A stretch of 64,000 nt of DNA from Isochrysis galbana (GCA_018136815.1 CM030933.1:6177137-6241136), one strand, 5' to 3'; positions 1 through 10,239 are shown, counted from the stretch's first letter. The notes: generated from the sequence alone by a model not told the origin. Made by a program: numbers and translations.

Positions 1-554
1 GCGCACAGCCAGGTCCACAACTCGCAGTCTCCCATAGGGAAAGCCTCCGGGCTGGGCCCCTACAACGCCACGGCACTGACCACGTGCGCAAGCACGAGGC
101 ACAGGCCCGGCCGGTCGAACAGACCACCATCAACACACAATTGAACCCATGCAGCAACAACTGCATGGCCCAACACACCAAAAAGCTCATAGAGACACAC
201 AGCCCAGCGGAAACACATGGAAAGACAGACTACCAGCCCAACCCAACCACACGCGGCACGAGAGCCCGCGACGACACAAGCGAACCGCATAGGCGGACAA
301 GAGACACACACACACAGACAACAGCACACCCAACACCTTTGGCACACCAAAGGCTACGCACACCACCAACACCCAAGAGGGAGGGGGCCGAGAGGAACCC
401 CACCACAAGACACGCCCTAAACAAGCCATCTCGCCAAGCAGCAAAGCGACTAACCCAAAGACCCCCACCCTGCGGACACGCACAGGTAACCCCCCAAGGA
501 GGGGACGAACAAGAAGTTGAACAAGAATACCAACACAATTATTCACAAATCATT
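1..554. other. CA-rich low-complexity DNA, no supported gene
   Basis: The stretch is rich in CA, ACC and AAC runs. Open frames exist on both strands but their translations are compositionally biased (Cys/Val-rich on one strand, Thr/His/Gln-rich on the other) and show no domain. I see no gene, RNA or terminal repeat here. Confidence 0.6.
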
Positions 555-1166
555 ATGACCTTCACCTCCACGGACCGCGAAATTAAAATCAAAGACGAAG
601 AGGCTTTCAGCGCCATCGTGGCGCACCTCAACAAGCTCGAAGGCGTCGACCTCGAGCCGGAGTTTCTAGCGAAAAGCTCGTCGGGACCGTGGGAGGTCCT
701 AGTCTCGGCGGACTGCGCACAACAATACAAGGCCAAGTTCAAGGACCAAGGCGTTTTCGCGATCCACGAGGTCAAATACCTCAGCCAGTGCACGCGGAAA
801 CACTCCGTCGCGGAGGGTACCATGTCCTTCACTCCACCGAGGTTGACTTCCTCCGCGTCGTCGGTGTGTGCGGCGTTGTCGATGCGCACCGGACTCACCC
901 TGGCCCGCTTCGTATCATTCATCGTCGGAAGGGAGGGGGTGGGGACGAAGGGGCTAGGGGAGGAGGACGAGGAAGCGCCGGCGAGAGGAAAGGCTCCGGA
1001 ACGCGCGCGCTTTGTGCCCCAGGAACGCGCGCGCTTTGTGCCCCAGGAACGCGCGCGCTTTGTGCCCCAGGAACGCGCGCGCTTTGTGCCCCAGACAGAG
1101 AGTTTTTGGGTCTCCCCTCCCCCCCCCCTCACGCGGAAAGGTGTCAGACCAGTGCGCGGTTTTTGA
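555..1166 (+). CDS. Hypothetical protein, possibly a transposon ORF remnant
   Basis: An ATG at 555 opens a frame whose first ~95 residues have a balanced, globular composition (KIKDEEAFSAIVAHLNKLEG, then EVLVSADCAQQYKAKF). After about position 830 the translation becomes Ser/Arg-rich and runs through the 24-bp tandem repeat at 999-1094, so the second half is probably not real coding. A neighbouring frame looks equally plausible from 815 to 930, so a single-base frame break is possible. I do not recognise the family. The setting next to other gene remnants suggests a decayed mobile-element ORF. Confidence 0.3.
   Translation: MTFTSTDREIKIKDEEAFSAIVAHLNKLEGVDLEPEFLAKSSSGPWEVLVSADCAQQYKAKFKDQGVFAIHEVKYLSQCTRKHSVAEGTMSFTPPRLTSSASSVCAALSMRTGLTLARFVSFIVGREGVGTKGLGEEDEEAPARGKAPERARFVPQERARFVPQERARFVPQERARFVPQTESFWVSPPPPLTRKGVRPVRGF
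999..1094. repeat. 24-bp minisatellite, four copies
   Basis: Four near-perfect tandem copies of a 24-bp unit beginning GAACGCGCGCGCTTTGTG lie head to tail. There are no spacers, so this is a minisatellite and not a CRISPR-like array. Confidence 0.9.
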
Positions 1167-1265
1167 TTGGATGGAGGTGCGCGTTTTTTTTTGATGGAGG
1201 TGCGCGTTTTTTGATGGAGGTGCGCGTTTTTTGATGGAGGTGCGCGTTTTTTTATGGAGGTGCGC
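1165..1265. repeat. ~20-bp minisatellite (GATGGAGGTGCGCGTTTT)
   Basis: Five to six copies of GATGGAGGTGCGCGTTTT follow each other, with the T run varying in length. The unit differs from the 24-bp minisatellite just upstream. Confidence 0.85.
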
Positions 1266-1447
1266 TCACCGGCGCCCTGCTGATGCCTCGCTCCCCCCCC
1301 CTACCCCCTCACGCGGAAAGGTGTCAGATTTAAAAGCAAGAGGCCGATGTCCCTGGGGCACATGGACGCGCGCCCCTCGGCGGTGACTCCGGCGCAGGGG
1401 AACCCCTCTTTGGAGGCCAAGTGGGCGGTGATGGACGCGCGCGGTTA

Positions 1448-1720
1448 ATGGCGAAGCGCTTCCGGGTGATTTGGACTCCCGAGTACTTCACGTCTAAGAC
1501 GTGCCTCGCTTGTGGCTCCAAATGCGGTCGATGCTCCAAGGTGGAGCGCTCCCGCCCCCTCGACGAGCAGGGACGAGTTCGGGAGATTCGAGGCCTGCGA
1601 CAGTGCCTGAATCCGGACTGCGGACCGAATGGTCAGGGAGAGCCGAAAGCGTCTCGTGTGCCCAGGGCTGCACAGCGAGATGCTAAAGATGGGCGCGCGT
1701 GGCGTGAGTTGCCGTTCGTC
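1448..1720 (+). pseudogene. Fanzor/TnpB-like C-terminal zinc-finger remnant
   Basis: The frame from the ATG at 1448 reads MAKRFRVIWTPEYFTSKTC followed by LACGSKCGRC, then GLRQCLNPDC and QRDAKDGRAW. A segment E-(Y)-x-TSK-x-C-x2-CG, a later C-x4-C pair preceded by a 'GLR' turn, and an RD dipeptide are the order seen at the C-terminal zinc ribbon and last RuvC motif of TnpB and its eukaryotic relatives, the Fanzor proteins. Those are RNA-guided nucleases carried by transposons. No upstream nuclease body is visible: preceding DNA is repeats and out-of-frame sequence. This is at most a tail fragment. The identification rests on the motif only and could be another zinc-ribbon transposase. Confidence 0.45.
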
Positions 1721-1923
1721 GTCCGAGTGCGGACCGGGTCGAGGAGCGAACGCGTAGTAGGCGAGCGGGGCGCGCCCAAATCTGACTTGATACACGCAAT
1801 GCGGGTTTTGTTTTTATATAATGTTACCCCCATCCCCTACCGACGCCATCGGGGCTGGCAATCTTTTCCGATGTGTAACATTCCAACACAAACCCTACAC
1901 CGAGGATTTTTGTTCAATCTTGT

Positions 1924-2550
1924 TCACTCCGAGCAGCATCCGCCGGCAGCACTCGCGCGCTGTGGAGCCAGCACACCGAGGATCCAACCAAGGAGCCAGT
2001 CCACGTTGGACACGAGTCGAACGGCCTCGGCCACCTCGCGATGGGAGTGGGCGTGATCGGAGTTGACCGAGAACGAGGTGTGCGCGAGTGGGTACACGCA
2101 GCGGACCTCCGCTCTCTTTCCGATCGCCCGGACATCGCCGAGTTTGGGACCGTCCGGGCCCCTGTTGACACACTGGAGGACGATTAGCCAGTGCGCGATG
2201 CACGTCGTACGGAGCTTCGCCCGAACCTTCTCCTCCTCGTCTCCGGGGATTTCGGAGAGACGCAGGTCCTGATGGAGCTCGCGATTGGTGAGGAAGGCGA
2301 TGGGGAGGCCTTCGCCGAGTAGAGCGCGCGCCGCGACACCGGAAGTTTCGAGCAGGGACATGATCTCTTGAGCTTCACCGAGCCCCTTCTCGAGCACGAC
2401 CAAGACGGCAGATGCCTTCTTCAGACCATCGGTAGTCTCTTGCAGACTGTGGACGTCGGTTACGCCGAGGCCGGGCAGATCGACGAGACCGCCGCCGCAC
2501 CTACCGAGGACAGTCGCCTCTTCGGGCGTATGCGGAGGGCTGGTTTGTTG
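1924..2550 (-). pseudogene. GTPase/dynamin-like fragment
   Basis: The minus strand is open across this stretch. It reads GLVDLPGLGVTDVHSLQETT near 2480-2420, then KKASAVLVVLEKGLGEAQEI and, further on, PIAFLTNRELHQDLRLSEI. A DLPGLG segment followed by a hydrophobic VLVV strand and a later TNRE resembles the G3, beta-strand and G4 order of large P-loop GTPases (dynamin/GBP-like). No GxxxxGK[ST] P-loop is seen upstream in this frame, and no long downstream stalk follows. It is therefore a partial or broken copy. Family assignment is moderate at best. Confidence 0.45.
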
Positions 2551-2965
2551 ATTACGCGGGAGGAGTTGGATTCAATGATTGGTGACATAAGGAAGGCCCT
2601 TGAGGAGGGTGACGTCAGCTTCCCCCCGTTTGGCGCCGTGCGGCCTGCGCGCCTGCGCGCACGTCGAGTCCACCGGGCGGCCGCTCACCGAGCTCGGCGC
2701 CCTCGTGCCCTACGTGGAGGCCGCCGAGGTGCGCCGCCTCGAGCTCGTCAACGGGGAGGTCAACGAGGGCGGCCCCCCGCGACCGGCGTCGGTCGCCGCC
2801 TTGGAGGCGGTGGAGCGCCTCCGCGAATCGGATCGAGAGCTCTTGCGTCAGGCGGACGGGCTCGAAGGGCGGTACGGCGCCGACTTTTTTTCTCTGCGTG
2901 TATCTAACACCGGCGACACCGCCACAGTAGACGACAACTCGTACCCATGATTTTCACTATGCAAG

Positions 2966-4000
2966 ATGTGTTGCGTTTGGGATATGCTTACGATTTGGCA
3001 AGGCGCCAGCGATCGCCCTTCTCCGCTCGCGGCGGGCGCACAGCCCACGAATATTCCCCGCCTCATGCTGACGAACTCATCTAAGAACTCTCCGCGACCC
3101 AACGCGACCCCACCACCCGTCGAAGATGCCTCCGATCCCACAGAAATAGAAGATGTACTAGGCATGGCCCCCCCTCCCCCAAAGGACTCTACAACCGTAG
3201 AACGACCCACCAAAATACTGGATAATATCATTCAAAGGTTACCAACTAATAGCAACCTGTTAGGTCCCATAAATAGTCTGAAGGACTGCGATATCCTTGA
3301 AACCGCAACCGTGATTGTAACTGATATAACAAACTTGATGTGTAATAACAAGGGGTTCGACGTAAAAATTTTAACAATGCTGAATTCTTACATGTCCACG
3401 TCGCCGCTTCCCCGTCTGCTTCTCCGTCTGCTTCTCCGTCTGCTTCTCCGTCTGCTTCTCCGTCTTCTCTGTCAGCCTTTGGGAGGCGGGTGCGGCGGGT
3501 ACTCCCCCCCTTCCGCCCCCCCGCGGGGTCCCATCAGATCGACCTGACAGCTGAAGAATCTCCGGAGCCGCCCGCACCCCTTGCAAGGACGCCAGCCCAG
3601 CCAGGTCCGTCAGCCCAGCCAGGTCCGTCAGCCCAGCCAGGTCCGTCAGCCCAGCCCACTGGAACCGCCCCAGAGTCACCGCCGCCCCCACCCCAGCCAG
3701 CCGAGCCGCCCCCACCCCAGCCAGCCGAGCCGCCCCCACCCCAGCCAGCAGAGCCGCCCCCACCCCAGCCAGCCGAGCCGCCCCCACCCCAGCCAGCAGA
3801 GCCGCCCCCACCCCAGCCAGCCGAGCCGCCCCCACCCCAGCCAGCAGAGCCTTCAGCAGAGCCTACCGACGAGGGGGGGCCTGGGGATATCCGCAGAGGG
3901 AGTGGCTCAAGACGTCCCTGTGGCAGGTATCGGGGGGCGCAGACATTTATTTCTTCGAGGACCGCTCGCGGCGCGAGCTGTAAGGGCCGTTCCCCTTTTT
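2966..4000 (+). CDS. Pro-rich repeat ORF with AT-rich head, frame break inside
   Basis: From the ATG at 2966 the frame encodes an AT-rich, globular-looking segment (ILDNIIQRLPTNSNLLGP, DILETATVIVTDITNL) up to about 3400. In the 12-bp tandem repeat at 3409-3466 that frame gives LLLR repeats, while another frame gives (PSAS)n and continues open through 18-bp and 24-bp repeats to about 4000 as QPGPSA and PPPPQPAEP repeats. The simplest reading is one protein, a folded head followed by a long Pro/Gln/Ala tail, with an indel in the repeat. A decayed gag-like element ORF is an alternative. Nothing in it is recognised. Confidence 0.35.
3409..3850. repeat. Cluster of three minisatellites (12, 18 and 24 bp)
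   Basis: Three tandem arrays follow each other: a 12-bp TCTGCTTCTCCG array at 3409-3466, an 18-bp CAGCCAGGTCCGTCAGCC array at 3595-3652, and a 24-bp GCCGCCCCCACCCCAGCC-type array at about 3690-3850 with seven copies. All unit lengths are multiples of three, which fits expansion inside a translated region. Confidence 0.85.
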
Positions 4001-4100
4001 TGACGAGAGGTTCCTCCCCCCCCCCCCCGGTGCTTTTTCCCGGAGAGTCGGCCGGCGTCGACCGGACCGCCTCAATGGGTTTTCGCTCATTTTAACTTGT
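3930..4100 (+). repeat. Dispersed repeat, inverted relative to a copy near 53.84-54.0 kb
   Basis: The stretch TTTTGACGAGAGGTTCC, the following C run, and TCGGCCGGCGTCGACCGG up to the gap match, in reverse complement, the interior of the retroelement at 53650-54599. It is therefore a fragment of that element in the opposite orientation, cut by the assembly gap at 4101. Confidence 0.75.
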
Positions 4101-4200
4101 NNNNNNNNNNNNNNNNNNNNNNNNNNNNNNNNNNNNNNNNNNNNNNNNNNNNNNNNNNNNNNNNNNNNNNNNNNNNNNNNNNNNNNNNNNNNNNNNNNNN

Positions 4201-4250
<50 letters not shown>
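4101..4250. other. 100-N scaffold gap followed by a GA microsatellite
   Basis: Positions 4101-4200 are exactly 100 N, the usual placeholder for an unsized scaffold join. The sequence resumes inside a (GA)n run to about 4250, so the assembly probably broke in this microsatellite. Confidence 0.95.
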
Positions 4251-5352
4251 ACCCCCCGTTTGCTCCCGGGGGATTTCCTTTCCCCCCGATAGCTACTGGG
4301 GGATCCGCTTACGGCACCCCCCATGAGCAATCTCCCAACAGCTCTCGGGGGATTTTCTCGGTCCCCCGATAGCTCTCGGTGGGGCTGTTGGCGATCGGGA
4401 GAAAATTTCCCCCCGATAGCTCCTGGGGGCCCCCGGGAGCTCCTGGGGGGCGTTGGCTCCTGGGGGGTAACATATACTTCATGCTATTTAGGGAGAGGAT
4501 GGGAAACGATAGGATACGCATTCATAGTCATATCTCTCGGCCCAAAACCCTTCTCTGTCTAACTGGAGCATGCACTTACCACCGTGTCCATAACCACGAA
4601 CCCCCTAAGCCTAAGTAAGGCCACGCTACTTCGCAGCAAGGCGAGCAAGAGATCGGGAGGACTGAGGCCCAGCCCAACATCAACGTCAGTCCGACCGATA
4701 AATCCGCTGTGCACGTGCCCCTATACCTAGACCTAGCGATGGCGCGGCTACCACCCCTCTACAGTCTACAGTCTCGAGTCTCAAGCCCCGCTTCCCCTTG
4801 GCGTTGTAGCCGATGCGGACCTCGCAGAGCGACGAGCGATGCAGTGCATTGCTCCACTCTGCGCACGTGAGATTGGCGCGCCTCCGCTGCGCCAAGGCGG
4901 CTTGCCTTCATTCGGTGCCGCAGTTGCTATGGTCAGGGGGGCGCAGAGTGCGCAGAGCGGGCGCGGGCGCACCTTAGTTAGGTCGCGTTCCGTCGAAAAA
5001 GGACCATGTGAAAGTTTAACATTTTTACGCTTCAGCTCAATTGTAACCGTAAGATACGAGTTCAAGTATGAAATACGAGTTTACAGTGGGCTTACCCAAC
5101 CATATTCTTGAGCATCAGTGCCTCTACTCTCACTAGACTTGCACTAACACGCCAAGCCACGACACCCATGACCGCACCAAATCCCAAGGCACAAAAAAAA
5201 AGATCTGAAGATTCAGGGCTAACACCTAGGAGTACCAATAGACCGGTACCTTCTACCTCACGTCTGACAGCGCCCTTCTCTCCCTTCTCTCCGTACCCTC
5301 GCCTTCCCACGTGTTTCTTCCCCGCAGATGGTTCGTTCTCTCGTTGGCGCCG
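4251..5352. other. Intergenic DNA with G/C-run degenerate repeats
   Basis: At 4255-4465 a degenerate repeat of GGGGGATTTTC / CCCCCGATAGCTC units appears several times. Two short motifs here recur elsewhere: GCTTGCCTTCATTCGGT near 4896, and GATTCAGGGCTAACACC near 5210 (also at 42.5 kb in reverse). No gene is supported. Confidence 0.5.
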
Positions 5353-6576
5353 ATGAGCGACAGCGATAGTATAGTGGTGAGGCCTCCCCCTTATGCCACC
5401 CTGGCTCCACTGCGTGAGCGCCTTTGGAACGAAGCGTCGCAGTCGCGGATTCTCAAGGACGAGTTGCTTGGCCTCGCGCTCTACCGCCGCCTCGCCGAAC
5501 GCGAAAAGGACGCAGCGCTGCTTGCACGGCTAGAGGAGTTCTTCGACGCTCTCATTGCCCATGTGCCGCAGCTCGACTCGGAGCAAGTGTACTGTGTCCG
5601 CTTTCCGTCCAAGCTTCCCGCAGCGGCACGCTTTCTCGTCTCGCGATGTGCTGAGAGGTACCACCTCCAGACGGCTAGCTTTGGCGAGGGCCAGGAGCGC
5701 TTTGTCGTAGTGTATCTGCACCCACGGGACGCAATGCGGCCAGTGCTGAGGTGCAGCGATTTTGCTCACGCTAAGACCTATTACAAACCGCCTCCGCCGC
5801 CAGCTTACGATTACAAACGCCAAAAGAATAATCGGACAGATCGAACGCGCGAGGAGTATCATCTCGAGGCGACGGAACTTCCATTGCCAAGCGACTTTGA
5901 CTTCTCACCGTGGATGTCGTCAAGCCACGGTGAAGGGGATGCAAGCGCTAGTGGGTATGAATGCGAGGTGAGCACACTTGCCCACGGACAAAGCCGGTGG
6001 TATGGAGAATGCCACTGCATAAACGCCTGACGTGCACATTTAGGCTCGAAGTCCTAACGTTCGCTTCTTCCTTGACCTTCTTAGGTGGCTGCCTGCCATG
6101 AACACCTAATCGAGGTCAGTGGGTTTGCAACCGATCGACCAGCTCCTTCACTTCAGGAAGCGGCGTCCCTTGTGCCAAAGGCCGTGGCTATACGGCCGCT
6201 TCCTACAGGCTTCATTGCAGTGTTTCCCAACGTCGAAGATGCCAAGAGCTTCTTGAGTGATCACACAATTCCTGCGGATGCGCCGTCGTCAATATCACGG
6301 CCAACACTTGGTAGCGTGCCACTGTTTCTTCGTGACGCGGCCGACAATGTTGACGCTTGGGCATGCTACGGGAGACCTTTGGCTGTGCTTCATCAGCGCC
6401 GCGCATTGCAGCTGAACGCGCGCGGTCAAGGCAGTGCGCCACGCGCACTGCAAGCCGCGTTACGAGGGTTGGGTGTAGGCGAGGGGGTTGGCTCCCACCG
6501 ATGTCAACGAGACCCGCAGGAGGGCTCAAGGCGCGGTGGTGACGCGGCCAAACTACCGCCGCAGCGAAATCAGTGA
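5353..6576 (+). CDS. R3H-domain protein (two exons)
   Basis: Exon 1 (5353-5967) and exon 2 (6085-6576) are joined by a 117-bp intron with donor GAG|GTGAGC and acceptor CTTCTTAG|GTGGCT, in phase 0, giving about 368 residues. Residues ~80-125 (YCVRFPSKLPAAARFLVSRC, then AERYHLQTASFGEGQERFVV) fit the R3H fold, which binds single-stranded nucleic acid through an R-x3-H-type surface. Here the spacing is conserved but the classic residues are diverged. A KPPPPPAYDYKRQK basic linker follows. Exon 2 has an RRM-like stretch (HLIEVSGFATDRPAP, then GFIAVFPNVEDAKSFL), the layout of R3H-and-coiled-coil (R3HCC1-like) proteins. The start was taken at ATG 5353, before MSDSDSIVV. An upstream frame without a better ATG reaches 5311. 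The last 40 residues are Arg/Gly-rich and a late frame error is possible. Confidence 0.7.
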
Positions 6577-6683
6577 ATAAAATTCCCGACACAGTGTGCA
6601 CTTGTTCTTGGTTATTACAAAATACCATTGCAGCGACGTCAATGTCACATTCGCGAGTTCTAGCAAGTAAGAGAAGGCAAGAA

Positions 6684-7098
6684 AAAAAAACCTTTTAATA
6701 TTCTCGCCTCCCCCGTGGCACTGACTCGCATATTCGTAGCCACGCCCCCTTCCCTTCCTCACCCTCATTCCCCGCCTTGCGGCAACTCCCCTCGTGCTCT
6801 ACTTAGGGGCTCGGGATATGTGGGGGGTCCGAGCGGAGCTGTGTGCACTTGTCCTCAGCGGCGTGTTCTCCGCTCCCTCCTGTGCCACTGAGTGACCCGT
6901 TTGTTTTTATAGTTGTTCCATGGCCCCTTGGCTTAGTGTGCGCGGCGTTCCTCTTAGATGACCTATAGTGATCGATCGCGTTCTTAGATGGTAAGTTTCC
7001 CCGGGCCGACGCTTCATGTTATGCGAGTCTTTCAGCGAGGCCAAGTGCTTTTGCTACGAGGCGGGTGTTTTCGCTCAGTTGTAGTCTACCTTTCTCGT
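6684..7098 (-). mobile_element. 5'-truncated non-LTR retroelement copy with 18-bp target-site duplication
   Basis: The 3' end on the minus strand carries the family signature GGCGAGAATATTAAAAGG followed by a T run. The 18-bp sequence AGTAAGAGAAGGCAAGAA flanks the copy exactly, at 6666-6683 and 7099-7116, as expected for target-primed reverse transcription. Only the 3' untranslated part is present (about 415 bp). It sits immediately beside the tail of the next, longer copy, which it must post-date. Confidence 0.75.
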
Positions 7099-7116
7099 AG
7101 TAAGAGAAGGCAAGAA

Positions 7117-8345
7117 GAAGAAGAAGAAGAAGAAGAAGAAGAAGAAGAAGAAGAAACTTCTTAATATTCTCGCCGCGCGCGCGACTCCGCACCATTACCG
7201 TGCAGCCACGCCCGCTACTCTCTTCTCCCCGCCACCTGCCTTGCGGCTCGTCCCTCGTGCGCTACCTAGGGGCTGGGTGTTTGGGGTTTCCTGTAGCAGA
7301 CGGTGTGTTCCGATCCCCGATAGGTTGTTCTCTACTCCCTCCTGTGCCATCGGGCTATCGGTGTCCATGTTTCCTTATTGAGTCAGTGAGGTACGCGGTT
7401 AAGTCCCGGTGGGCCTGAGGGCGGAGGTCAGGTAGGCGGGTGGGTCGCGGCTTTGTTGTTCGCGGTTAGGTGAGTCTATCATCCACTATCCACGCTATGC
7501 GGAGCGCTTGCGCTACCGCGGACAGGTTCGTGCCCAGCGTTAGTTTGCCTCTGTCGTTGATTGTGAAGACGGGGTCGCAAAGCTCTCGCGGGGACTTGAG
7601 TTTAGGTTTTCTTCCTTGGGAGGCTTTATATTGGTGCGTGCGGTCGCCAAAAACTATCGTTATAGTTTCAGCGATGGAGCGCGCGCCGACCGCTCCCACC
7701 TCCCAGCCCGCTTGTCGCTGGGGCAACTCTTGAGGTACTCTCTCATTATGTCGGACACGGTGATTTGGTCTAGTTGCTTTTTATCGTTGAGTGTATATTC
7801 ATCCGCTAGCGGGTATTCTAAGTGCTTCGGGCCTTTCAACCCGCTCTCCCATTTGGCCGGTGTGTGGTATAGTAGTGCCTCCTCACCCGGTTTCGCTACC
7901 TCGGTGGTGCTCGTGGTTTCCCCTAGATAGTTGGTGTTTGTGTACATCCATATATTGGTCATTTTAGTAATGTACTTGTCGTCTTCGGACACCTTGGTTT
8001 CTCTTGCCTCCTTCTCTGGCGGAGTTGCGGAGTTGCACCATTTGTTTGTTGTTTGTTCCGGTCGCGCCTTAGAGGCGGCTGGGTTCTGTGGCGGGTCTGC
8101 CTGCGCTTTGTCTTTGTCTAGGAGTCTCGAGGCGTGACGAATCACGCACTCCCACGAGTTTAATGTTTAAGAACTCCGAACTCCTTTTTATCTATTTTTG
8201 TCCCCGCGTGGAAGAAGGTCTCGGGGAGGTGTTCTACGTATTGCGCGCACTCTTCTTCAGTATAGGGCCTACCCCGGGGGGTGTCCGCGATGGAGAGAGG
8301 GGGGCGCGAGGCCCCCATTGACCCCCACTTACAAAAGGTAGGTTG
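7117..8345 (-). mobile_element. Internally deleted non-LTR retroelement with 5' hairpin leader
   Basis: Read on the minus strand, the copy begins at 8345 with CAACCTACC and a short hairpin (8324-8342). An ATG then opens MGASRPPLSIADTPRGRPYT and EEECAQYVEHLPETFFHAG. The ORF continues after a frame break at 8145-7660 (IWMYTNTNYLGETTSTTEVA, HLEYPLADEYTLNDKKQLDQ) and ends at 7466 with the family C-terminus GRKPKLKSPREL. Compared with the copy at 18.2 kb, the reverse-transcriptase part is missing, so this is a non-autonomous derivative. The 3' end has the GAATATTAAGAAG signature and a (GAA)n tail at 7111-7155. Confidence 0.7.
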
Positions 8346-9036
8346 ATAGCCCCCAACTAGAGGACAAGAAAAGTCGAGACTCAACAACGACAACGACTCA
8401 ACAACTCACAACGCAACTTACCAAGTCGCCGCAGCTGAGTCAAGCTTGAGTCCCCGTTGCAAAAATCCCAAACCCCCGAGTGTGGAAACGTCTTACAAGA
8501 GTCTTACGAAGATCGAAGATGCTCTGATTATGTATTATGTCTTATGTGGCGAGACTTCGCTATTTATGTAAGGTAATACTATGGGCATTTGATGCCTCAT
8601 ATCGAGCCCGTCCCATATCCGACGGAAGGCGACCTTCGATGGCGCGTGGGCCCAGGTCTCCGACAGGTCTAGACCGAGTGCGAGGTACGAAGAACACAAG
8701 CAGTCCGCCCGTTTCTCGTGCGGATGTTTGGAATGGGCCGCGTCCCCTTCCGCCCGCGCCCGCCCTCGTCCCCGGGGGATCCACCTACTCATGGTGGTGG
8801 GACAGCCTTCCCCGCGCGAGTCCGACCCCCCCCCCCCCCCTAACCCCCCCAAACCGCCCCCCATTCTCACTATACAATACCGTAGGGGGGTTAGTTCGCT
8901 GAGTGGGTAGATCTCCAAGCTGCATTTTAGGAAATAAAAGGCCGTGGATACGAGAAAGAAGAACGAAACGAACCCACCGAACAAACTAAAGACCGCAGCC
9001 TTGCAGTGGCTGGCGGTGTGGCTGCCTCCTCTGACA
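8346..9036. other. Intergenic DNA upstream of the UIM gene
   Basis: CAACAACG-type short repeats occupy 8385-8420, and a C run lies at 8825-8838. No gene or RNA is supported. The last 150 bp probably hold the promoter and 5' leader of the gene starting at 9037, but I see no clear TATA element. Confidence 0.4.
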
Positions 9037-10239
9037 ATGGGCACTTGCCAGTCAATGAGCGCGCCGGCCCGGCCGATGGGCGACGAGCAGACGGGGTCAG
9101 GGAACAGCATGCCTGCCTTGATAACCGCGCATGCCGTGAGGCCCGCCTCGTCGGGTGCTGCCAGCCGGGCACGGGTACAGAATACACGGCAAAGTAAGAG
9201 GGAGATGGATAAAGCTTTCCAGGCGTCGATCGACGACGCCGAGAAACATGAGGCTATTTTGCTGTCGGAGGCGCTTGCGCTCTCCGAGGTTGAGAATACA
9301 CCCGTGACAGATGAGTGTGATAGTTACCACTCTGTGCTTGACTCACGCGACACGAGGCCACCAAGTGCTCCGAGGACAAGTGCTTTCAACAGCACCGAGG
9401 GCTCATTGGGAGGAGCCCCAACAGCAGAGGAAGTAGAGGAAGCCAACCTGAACAGGGCCTTAGAGATCTCTCGGATCGACGAGGAAGAGCGGACAGCAAG
9501 ACTAGTTGAAGAGGATGAGGCTCGGTTAGCCTTGGGGATACATATCTCACGCTCGGAGATGGAGCGAACTGTGAACAATTTTTGGGTGTTGCTCAATCGT
9601 CCGACGCTGTGCAACCCGTTGCTCGATTTTTTTGACCAGCGATGCCAGGTCTTTGCTGCAGCAACTCGAATTCCAACGGCTGAGCAGCTCACCGTTTTCG
9701 AAGAATATGGGGAGATGTTCGATGCTTTGCTCGCAGTCGAGGAGTCTGCAGGTGACGTTGGTGATGGTGTTCATCCAACCTTTAGGATGGTTGCACAAAG
9801 TTGCGCCTTCATCATTGCTTCAGGAGATGGCCTCCTGAGTGCGGAGCAAGTCTCGAAGTTTAGGATCGTGCTTGCAGTGGAAAATTTTGGCGCCTTCAGG
9901 CATATCATGGAAGAGATGAACCGCGAGGTCGCTGGAGAGGCGACTGCCAAGAGCTTGAGACAATGCTTGGCAGGAGTCGCATTCATTCGTGGTTTGCGTA
10001 GGGGTATAAATACTGCGCACCAAAGCGCGCAATTGGAGCAGCTGCCCCCAGTCAAGTTTGGGTTGCCCGTCTACGAGTCACAGAAAGCGTTTGAGCATAT
10101 AACAATGGCTTCAATTTGTACCGAGGAGGAGGAGGTTGTTCTTAGGAAACATCGCGGCAAAGGCCTACTCGCTTCCGCTATTAGAGAGCAACAAGACCAA
10201 CTTTCCTCGACGGTGATTCCTCAGGGCATCGTGCTGTAG
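9037..10239 (+). CDS. UIM-containing protein with predicted N-myristoylation site
   Basis: The first ATG of this open frame is at 9037 and gives a 400-residue single-exon protein. Its start, MGTCQSMS, fits the N-myristoylation pattern (Gly2, Ser6), and Cys4 could be palmitoylated, so membrane anchoring is likely. Residues ~56-68 (MDKAFQASIDDAE), ~72-86 (EAILLSEALALSEVE) and ~132-150 (VEEANLNRALEISRIDEEER) match ubiquitin-interacting motifs, with the acidic stretch, the central Ala and the Ser/Ile that contact ubiquitin. The rest, from about residue 165, is mostly helical with no known domain. The family is not recognised. A role as a membrane-linked ubiquitin receptor is inferred from the motifs only. 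Confidence 0.65.
   Translation: MGTCQSMSAPARPMGDEQTGSGNSMPALITAHAVRPASSGAASRARVQNTRQSKREMDKAFQASIDDAEKHEAILLSEALALSEVENTPVTDECDSYHSVLDSRDTRPPSAPRTSAFNSTEGSLGGAPTAEEVEEANLNRALEISRIDEEERTARLVEEDEARLALGIHISRSEMERTVNNFWVLLNRPTLCNPLLDFFDQRCQVFAAATRIPTAEQLTVFEEYGEMFDALLAVEESAGDVGDGVHPTFRMVAQSCAFIIASGDGLLSAEQVSKFRIVLAVENFGAFRHIMEEMNREVAGEATAKSLRQCLAGVAFIRGLRRGINTAHQSAQLEQLPPVKFGLPVYESQKAFEHITMASICTEEEEVVLRKHRGKGLLASAIREQQDQLSSTVIPQGIVL

Noticed and set aside
999-1094. Regular repeats that could be taken for a CRISPR array
   Set aside because: The 24-bp units are directly adjacent with no variable spacers, and the genome is eukaryotic; it is a minisatellite.
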